Below the pieces are notes generated by a model. It was not told the origin of the DNA. It saw only the letters and a list, made by a program, of their open reading frames with translations, and searched no databases. Shown in pieces: positions 58,783 through 64,000 of a DNA stretch of 64,000 bases. This DNA comes from an uncultured Oscillospiraceae bacterium (lineage in GTDB: Bacteria > Bacillota > Clostridia > Oscillospirales > Oscillospiraceae), in the NCBI GenBank assembly GCA_934512135.1, contig CAKSWT010000001.1, positions 62,001 through 126,000 on the forward strand. Direction: 5' to 3'. A program made the position numbers and the translations under genes. How positions within the stretch are numbered: position 1 is the stretch's first letter; each line of letters opens with the position of its first letter.

Positions 58783-59622
58783 TCAAAACCGGTCATCCCC
58801 CCGGTCATCTACGGGCTCCATCATCACCGGCGTCCGATGGGCGTTTTCCATATCCACGCGCCAGGTTCCTCCCAGAAGCATATTGCCATAGGGCTTGAGC
58901 TGGAAGGTAAAAAGCTCACTGCTGGTGGTGCCGGACCATAGCTCCCAGCAGAGATAGCCGTTTTCCATGCGTACATTCTGCATCACCTGGCAGTCGTTTT
59001 CTGTTTCATGGGTCCCGCTGAGGATGCCCTTTTCATTTTTCAGGGTGATCTTATGCTTGGGAACGCCGGTCAGTCCCAGAATGGTCAGGGCGTAGACGCC
59101 GCCCAATTCCGGCTCCCGGTGGACCATAGGATGGGCCCGGAACCTGGCGTAGATGGTCTCGTCCACAAAAACCCCGTAGCGGCCCCCGGCCCTGCCGGTA
59201 CCCGCCGGGTCTCCAATCACAAACACGCCCCCAATGTCCTCTCCTGCGGCGTTTTGCAGCAGTCCATCCTGGTTCCGGCGCAGCGTCCCCTCCTCCGGCA
59301 CAGCGCCCAGCCGTAGACACAGCCCCTCATAGGCTTTTGCCGCCTCCGGCGTCAAAAGCACTGCGTCGCAGTTTACAATGACCTTCCGTCCGTCTCCGGT
59401 TCGGTGTCCCATGACCCCGGCCACCCGTCCCTCGGGATACAGGATGATCTTGTCCAGGGCCACATGGTCAATGCCCTCTCCTCCTGCCGGGAGCTGGGGC
59501 AGCGCCCCGATGTCCAGCACCATGGTCCTGGCCTTCTGCTTCAGCGCCTCCTGGGCCGCCTGTACCGCAGCACCTCCCTGGCCGACCACCAGGACCTGTG
59601 TCTTATAAATGATTCGATCCAT
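58783..59622 (-). CDS. Short FAD-binding (Rossmann) protein with a C-terminal beta domain
   Basis: This 279 aa protein starts at ATG 59622 with GGAGGCA upstream. Residues 7-37 form a dinucleotide fold (VLVVGQGGAAVQAAQEALKQ); DKIILYPEGRVAGVMGHRTG and GGVFVIGDPAGTG (about 131-143) are HdrA/fumarate-reductase-like FAD elements, but the large substrate domain of such enzymes (usually over 400 aa) is missing. Residues ~187-262 are a separate beta-rich domain (ITLKNEKGILSGTHETENDC; LKPYGNMLLGGTWRVDMEN) like small lipocalin-type modules. It is the first gene of the operon, divergent from an AraC regulator. Function unknown; a flavin carrier or partner of the ene-reductase is conceivable. Confidence 0.65.
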   Translation of the reverse strand: MDRIIYKTQVLVVGQGGAAVQAAQEALKQKARTMVLDIGALPQLPAGGEGIDHVALDKIILYPEGRVAGVMGHRTGDGRKVIVNCDAVLLTPEAAKAYEGLCLRLGAVPEEGTLRRNQDGLLQNAAGEDIGGVFVIGDPAGTGRAGGRYGVFVDETIYARFRAHPMVHREPELGGVYALTILGLTGVPKHKITLKNEKGILSGTHETENDCQVMQNVRMENGYLCWELWSGTTSSELFTFQLKPYGNMLLGGTWRVDMENAHRTPVMMEPVDDRGDDRF

Positions 59623-59734
59623 CCATTGCCTCCTTCCTTGTTTGTATATATTTTATCGGATGGTCATGGCAGATAGAAGGACCAGAATCCCAGATTGCGG
59701 AACCAAAATCGGTCTGGCGGGACGGGAAATGGTA

Positions 59735-59743
59735 TGGTATAAT
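59735..59743 (+). promoter_or_regulatory. Extended -10 promoter of the second AraC-type regulator
   Basis: TGG precedes a perfect TATAAT, 34 bases before the ATG at 59777. The -35 is poor. Confidence 0.55.
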
Positions 59744-59776
59744 AATAAAAACCCCAGGAAACGGAGGCGCACGGGA

Positions 59777-61123
59777 ATGCAGTCAGACCACACCAAACAA
59801 GAGACTCCTCTGCCCTATGAAGTCCTTTTGGCCCAACGGGACGAGTTTTATGAAAAGTACCGGCAGCTGCGGCTCCAGGTGCTTTTTGACCATCTGGTCC
59901 GAGGCAAATTCCTGGACACGGAATCCATTCTCCGGGATTTCGAGGAGCTGGGTGTCTCCTTTCTGAAGGAGACCTATATGGTGCTCTCCGTCCATGTCCT
60001 AACGGCCCCGGAGGAAATTGCGGCCATGACCGCAGGAGAGGATCAGGCCTATTTTCAGCACTATAATGCCAGACTGGAGCAGCTGATTTCCCGGCAGTTT
60101 TCCCCGGATTACGAGTGTCACGTCATTCCCTGTGAAGAGGGCGTCACCTGTCTGCTGGGGAAGGACCCTCCGGTAGTCCGGATGCCGCCTCCCACAGAGC
60201 ATTCCCCCGACGACCCGCCCCCAGGGCCCAACTGGATTCTTCAAATCACTGCACTGGCCCTGGCTCTTTATGACAGCATCAAGGCAGAGCTGGGTGTTGA
60301 CGTCTTTCTGGCCATATCCCGGCCCTTTTCCGGCGTGGAGGGAATCGCCCAGGGATATTCCGACGCCAAGCACATTTTGGCGTGCCGCCAGCTGATGAAC
60401 CTTGACGTGCCGGTGCTGTGCTATCACGACTTTGAAATTGCCGACGATCCACGCTTTGTGGAGTTTAGCGCCTTGCAGCTGGAAAAGGACTACCTCCAAC
60501 TGGTGGAGCATCGGGATTACCCCGCCGCCCGGCAGGCCATGCACGCCCTGCTCTCCAGCGATGAGCAGCTGACCTTGGCCTCGCTTCACTCCACCGCCGT
60601 CAAAACCAGCGCCAGGCTTCACACCCTGCTGCTGACCCTGGAGCGATTTCAGTCCAGCCAATCCATCGCCACCTCTCCCCTGATGGACCACATTCGGCAT
60701 ATTGAGGAGGATGCGCTGTCCCTGCCCCAGCTCCACCACATAGTGGATCAGGTCTTTGACTTTATCCAGCAGCACTATATGCCCGACGGCGCCAGCCCTC
60801 CCTGGCGGCAGGAGGTCACCGCCTATGTGGATGCCCATTACCACAATCCGGAGCTGAATGTGGCCTTTCTCAGTGACCGATTCCAGATAAACCCCTCCTA
60901 TCTCTCCAAGGAGATCAAGAAGGAGACCGGTCAAGCGCTGTTCGACTATATTCAGCGGCAGCGGCTGTCCTGCGCCAAGGCTCTGCTGCTCCACGGGGCA
61001 AGCATTATGCGTGCCGCAGAGGACAGCGGCTTCTCCAACATCCGTGCTATGCGCCGGGCCTTCCAAAAATACTACAAAACCACCCCCAGCGACTACCTTC
61101 AGTCCGGCCAGGGGGAGACGTAA
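59777..61123 (+). CDS. AraC-family regulator of the catabolic operon
   Basis: This 448 aa protein starts at ATG 59777 with GGAGG 9 bases upstream. It has no membrane segment. An N-terminal helix-rich region (QLRLQVLFDHLVRGKFLDTE; GVSFLKETYMVLSVHVL) is shared with the regulator at 63148, and the C-terminal ~100 residues are the AraC double helix-turn-helix (LSDRFQINPSYLSKEIKKET; MRAAEDSGFSNIRAMRRAFQ). It is divergent from the seven-gene operon across 154 bases and is its most likely regulator. The inducer is unknown. Confidence 0.88.
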   Translation: MQSDHTKQETPLPYEVLLAQRDEFYEKYRQLRLQVLFDHLVRGKFLDTESILRDFEELGVSFLKETYMVLSVHVLTAPEEIAAMTAGEDQAYFQHYNARLEQLISRQFSPDYECHVIPCEEGVTCLLGKDPPVVRMPPPTEHSPDDPPPGPNWILQITALALALYDSIKAELGVDVFLAISRPFSGVEGIAQGYSDAKHILACRQLMNLDVPVLCYHDFEIADDPRFVEFSALQLEKDYLQLVEHRDYPAARQAMHALLSSDEQLTLASLHSTAVKTSARLHTLLLTLERFQSSQSIATSPLMDHIRHIEEDALSLPQLHHIVDQVFDFIQQHYMPDGASPPWRQEVTAYVDAHYHNPELNVAFLSDRFQINPSYLSKEIKKETGQALFDYIQRQRLSCAKALLLHGASIMRAAEDSGFSNIRAMRRAFQKYYKTTPSDYLQSGQGET

Positions 61124-61167
61124 AAAAGCCCTGCGGCAGACCAGAATACTCTGTTCTGCCGCAGGGC
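61122..61167. terminator. Terminator between regulator and fourth solute-binding gene
   Basis: Arms GCCCTGCGGCAGA and TCTGCCGCAGGGC. On the minus strand TTTTTT follows, so it mainly ends the solute-binding gene at 61189; the regulator stop codon overlaps its other edge. Confidence 0.85.
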
Positions 61168-61188
61168 ATATGACCTAGGATCTATGGC

Positions 61189-62967
61189 TCAATCCAGCCG
61201 TCCGAAGTACCGTTCTCCGGCGGTGGTGTAGGCGTCTACCACCTCATCGATTCCCATGGATTCCACGGTTTCCACAAAGGAATCCCAGTTCTGCTCCAGA
61301 TCCACTTCTCCAATGAGGAACTTGCCCACCTGCTCTGCCACATAGGTGGAGATATCGGTGTAATACCGCTGCACAGTGGCAGTCTCCTCGGTATCCAGGG
61401 TGAACAGACCGGTAAAGGAAGTCTTATTGACCTCCCGGGTGCCGTTCCAGGCATCCAGCGCAGCCTGCTGCACCTCGTCGTAGGCCTCCCGAAGGGCGGT
61501 GCCGTTGGAGGCAAACATATTCATATTGACAGCGTAGGCGTTCAGGGCGTTGTCCGTGGACAGGCCGTCAGGGTTGTTGGTAATCAGCTCGGAATAGTTG
61601 GGCTTCCCGTTCTCATAGACCAGGCCCTCTCCTTCGATGCCATACTGACAGAGGATGGAGCCCTCCTCGGAGAAGTGGTAGTCCAGCCACCGCAGAGCCG
61701 TCTCCGGGTCCTTGCAGGAGGTACAGATCATCAGGTTGATGGAGATGGCGGTGATGTCGCCAAAGCCCACCGACTGTCCCGGCTCCACCAGCGGCTCCGT
61801 GATTCCCGCCAGGGTATAGTCCGGGTCGTTTACCCGTCCGGCCTCGGTCCACATACTCATGAACTGACAATCCTGCCAGAAGATTCCGTAGGAGCCGGAG
61901 GTGATGGCCGAGGAATCCAGCATGTCGGAGTTCAGCAGATCCCGGGTAATCAGCCCTTCCCGGTACCACTCTGCCATCAAAGACAGATACTCCTTGTAGG
62001 TGTCCGTCAGGAAGCTGTAAACCAGCTGGTCATTCTCGTCGTAGTAGAAGCTGTTGGCGGAGGACTCTGCCGCAGGGCCGGCATAGCCGCCCATGGCCGC
62101 CAGGAAGGGGCTTCCGCTAATGGAGGCGTCATAGCGCAGGGGCATGGGATATTCACACAGTCCCTGGCTTTTCAGTGCTGCCAGATAGTCGTGATAATCG
62201 TCGATGGTCACCAGGTCCTGGGTGGTCATCCCCACCTTCTCCGCCCAGTCGGACCGGACAATGGCTCCGGTGGTGGTGAAGGAATTGTACCGATAGCCTG
62301 CCAATCCGCCGATCTGTCCCTCATCGTCCACCGTGGCCAGATACAGGGCAGGGTCCTCCTCCATCAGGGCGGTGTAGGAAGGAGCGTTCTCCTGGATTAT
62401 GTCCTGGAGGTCCATAATAATCTCGTTCTCAATGAGATAGGGAATGGAGTAGGAGCCGGTAATGGCATAGTTGAGGATGTCCGGAAAATCCCCGGAGGCA
62501 AACATCAGGTTCAGACTCTCCGCCTGAGCCGGAGGCGCCACCTCAATGTAGTCAATGTGGACACCGGTACGCTTTTCCAGTTCCTGGACGGCGGTGGAGT
62601 CGTTCCAGCCGGAAATGGTGGCATCCATAGCCGGAGAACCGGTCCAGAAGGTGAAGCTGGTTTTCTCCTGGGCCACCGGCAGCTCCACGCTGGGCCGTCC
62701 CGCAATCCGCGCTTCAATGTCCTCGGGGGTCACATATTTGCTGATGCCCTCTGCCGGCTCCGCTTCCACACCGGAAGCCTCCTCTGCCGTGGTTTCCTCG
62801 GCAGACTGATCCGGCACCGCCGTAGGCTCCACGACGGTGGATTCCACGGTGTCCACGGATCCCTCGGCACTGCTTGTGCTGCCGGACGCCTTCTGCGCCC
62901 CGCATCCGGAGAACACAGCCAGTGCCATGGCCAGCGTAAGCATCCACGCACACAGCTTGGTTTTCAT
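61189..62967 (-). CDS. Extracellular solute-binding lipoprotein (paralogue 4)
   Basis: This 592 aa lipoprotein starts at ATG 62967 behind AAGGAGG. The signal peptide MKTKLCAWMLTLAMALAVFS precedes lipobox FSGC, then a long Thr/Ser/Val/Glu linker. The C-terminal signature YGIEGEGLVYENGKPNYSEL followed by NNP places it with paralogues 1-3, slightly diverged. It is monocistronic, divergent from the third AraC-type gene. No permease gene is nearby. Confidence 0.87.
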   Translation of the reverse strand: MKTKLCAWMLTLAMALAVFSGCGAQKASGSTSSAEGSVDTVESTVVEPTAVPDQSAEETTAEEASGVEAEPAEGISKYVTPEDIEARIAGRPSVELPVAQEKTSFTFWTGSPAMDATISGWNDSTAVQELEKRTGVHIDYIEVAPPAQAESLNLMFASGDFPDILNYAITGSYSIPYLIENEIIMDLQDIIQENAPSYTALMEEDPALYLATVDDEGQIGGLAGYRYNSFTTTGAIVRSDWAEKVGMTTQDLVTIDDYHDYLAALKSQGLCEYPMPLRYDASISGSPFLAAMGGYAGPAAESSANSFYYDENDQLVYSFLTDTYKEYLSLMAEWYREGLITRDLLNSDMLDSSAITSGSYGIFWQDCQFMSMWTEAGRVNDPDYTLAGITEPLVEPGQSVGFGDITAISINLMICTSCKDPETALRWLDYHFSEEGSILCQYGIEGEGLVYENGKPNYSELITNNPDGLSTDNALNAYAVNMNMFASNGTALREAYDEVQQAALDAWNGTREVNKTSFTGLFTLDTEETATVQRYYTDISTYVAEQVGKFLIGEVDLEQNWDSFVETVESMGIDEVVDAYTTAGERYFGRLD

Positions 62968-62999
62968 GGGTATTCCTCCTTATTACGTTTGATATCTCC

Positions 63000-63028
63000 A
63001 TGATAACACGTTCCCGGCTCCGTTGAAA
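63000..63028 (-). promoter_or_regulatory. Promoter of the fourth solute-binding gene
   Basis: On the minus strand TTTCAA and TATCAT are 17 bases apart, 33 bases before the start codon. Confidence 0.6.
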
Positions 63029-63084
63029 TCATCAAATTCGTCCACTGAATTCCGTCACTTTTTGCACAGTTTTGACCTGTGGGC

Positions 63085-63114
63085 TTGACGTGTCCCACTT
63101 CTGCCCGGTACAAT
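63085..63114 (+). promoter_or_regulatory. Promoter of the third AraC-type regulator
   Basis: TTGACG, an 18-base spacer and TACAAT, 33 bases before the ATG at 63148. Confidence 0.65.
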
Positions 63115-63147
63115 AGAAATGAGCTTTTCAAGAAAGGACGTGACATC

Positions 63148-64000
63148 ATGCCGTCATCTGATCTGACACTGTGGGCCGACGCGGGATTGGAGCCCAGCTC
63201 GGAGGCCATGCGGGATCACCTGCTGCTGGGGCTGCTGCAGGACGGTTCCCCCATTCCGGAGGACCAGCTGGATCGTCTGCGGGACTGTGGCGTCACCCTC
63301 CAGGGGAACCAGTTTGGCCTGATCGTTCTGCAGGTCGTCGCCGTAGACGCCTACGCCTATATTCGCGGCTTGGGCCACACCTCCTATTCCGAGGCCCAGC
63401 TGGCAGTCAACATTCTCGAGCTGCTTCGGGAGGAATTTCGAAATCGGGACGGCACCTTTGTTTTTAAGGCAAAAAGCGAAATCATGTGTCTGCTCTGCGG
63501 CACCTCCGCAGAATCGGTGGCCACGGTGCTGAAGCAGACTGCCTGGGAATTGATCTCCCTGTCTGAGCGCATCGACGGCATCCGCCTGTTCGCCGCCGCC
63601 AGCCAGGTGCGGACCGGCTTCGACGGTCTCCGGCGATGTAAGGAGGAGGTTCGGCAGCTCCAGGAATACCGGGCGCTGCACCTGGCGCCGGAGCCGGTGC
63701 TCTTTGGCACCCAGCTGGCTCTGCCGTCCTCCTACCCGGCCCAGCGGTCGGACATTGAAAAAGAGCAGGAGATTCTGACGCTGTTCAAATCCGGCAGTTT
63801 CCGCCAGGCCTCCGAACTGTTTGGGAGCCTGTTTGACCGAGAATACCTGACGCTGGCCGATCCGCTGATTCTGCTAAAGCACAAATGCTTTCAGTATCTT
63901 GACGCGCTGATCTCCGCTTGTCAGGAAATGGTGGACCGAGATCTTCGCCCCCTGCTGGAGGATCTGGGGCCGGAGCAGGCCCTGTTGGCGGCAGAAAGCT
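63148..64000 (+). CDS. AraC-type regulator, N-terminal part (continues past the window)
   Basis: From ATG 63148 (AAAGGA upstream) 284 codons are open to the right edge. The N-terminal region (MRDHLLLGLLQDGSPIPEDQ; CGVTLQGNQFGLIVLQVVAV) aligns with the start of the regulator at 59777, and its position opposite a solute-binding gene repeats the pattern at 43270 and 59777. The DNA-binding domain would lie beyond the window, so the AraC assignment rests on similarity of the N-terminal half and on context. Confidence 0.65.
   Translation, partial: MPSSDLTLWADAGLEPSSEAMRDHLLLGLLQDGSPIPEDQLDRLRDCGVTLQGNQFGLIVLQVVAVDAYAYIRGLGHTSYSEAQLAVNILELLREEFRNRDGTFVFKAKSEIMCLLCGTSAESVATVLKQTAWELISLSERIDGIRLFAAASQVRTGFDGLRRCKEEVRQLQEYRALHLAPEPVLFGTQLALPSSYPAQRSDIEKEQEILTLFKSGSFRQASELFGSLFDREYLTLADPLILLKHKCFQYLDALISACQEMVDRDLRPLLEDLGPEQALLAAES

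Noticed and set aside
41432..64000. Bile acid inducible (bai) operon
   Set aside because: The NTF2 plus OYE combination recalls BaiE with BaiCD/BaiH, but no CoA ligase, CoA transferase, BaiA-type dehydrogenase or BaiG transporter is present, so the name would be unsupported.

Overview
The window looks like chromosomal DNA of a GC-rich Gram-positive Clostridia of the Oscillospiraceae type, probably a gut anaerobe. Reasons: a str operon with an L7Ae-family gene ahead of rpsL, AGGAGG-type ribosome binding sites, SpoIID-like and peptidoglycan-binding proteins, sortases with LPXTG substrates, SLH-domain proteins, and flavin/iron-sulfur ene-reductases. This placement is inference from gene content. 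No tRNA, rRNA, CRISPR array, insertion sequence or phage gene was seen.

Layout. 1-2.6 kb (minus): a GldA/F/G-type ABC export module, cut by the left edge. 2.9-5.2 kb (plus): three tightly packed genes for spore/cell-wall proteins (a beta-sandwich protein, a SpoIID/LytB domain with peptidoglycan-binding repeats, and a peptidoglycan-binding protein). 5.4-7.4 kb: a large FMN/FAD/4Fe-4S ene-reductase. 7.5-13.2 kb (minus): a membrane protein, MreB, ComF, RecD2, a small membrane-anchored protein and a COG2426 membrane protein. 13.3-25.5 kb (minus): the information-processing core, in transcription order rpoB, rpoC, L7Ae-like, rpsL, rpsG, fusA, tuf, with clear promoters before rpoB and before the L7Ae-like gene.

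25.8-39.8 kb is a cell-surface island. A minus-strand SLH protein and a plus-strand SLH/Ig-like protein flank a six-gene pilus operon: giant Cna-B adhesin, major pilin, two class C sortases, a small LPQTG protein and a third sortase. Its leader contains an intrinsic terminator that competes with an upstream pairing, so the operon may be attenuated. A Na+/alanine-type symporter (AGCS) follows.

41.4-64 kb is a metabolic and sensing region. Four paralogous ~560-590 aa solute-binding lipoproteins have no permeases next to them. Three AraC-type regulators face divergently transcribed genes. A complete sugar-type ABC importer (ATPase, two permeases, binding protein) lies in the middle. A seven-gene minus-strand operon (59.6 to 50.7 kb) encodes a short FAD-binding protein, a binding protein, a second ene-reductase with a Gly/Pro-rich insertion, three NTF2/SnoaL-like proteins and another binding protein; a fourth NTF2-like gene faces the importer. 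NTF2-fold enzymes with OYE-type reductases suggest reductive or dehydrating conversion of a small cyclic or unsaturated compound that is sensed and imported locally. This cluster is the best candidate in the window for an undescribed system; its substrate cannot be read from the sequence.
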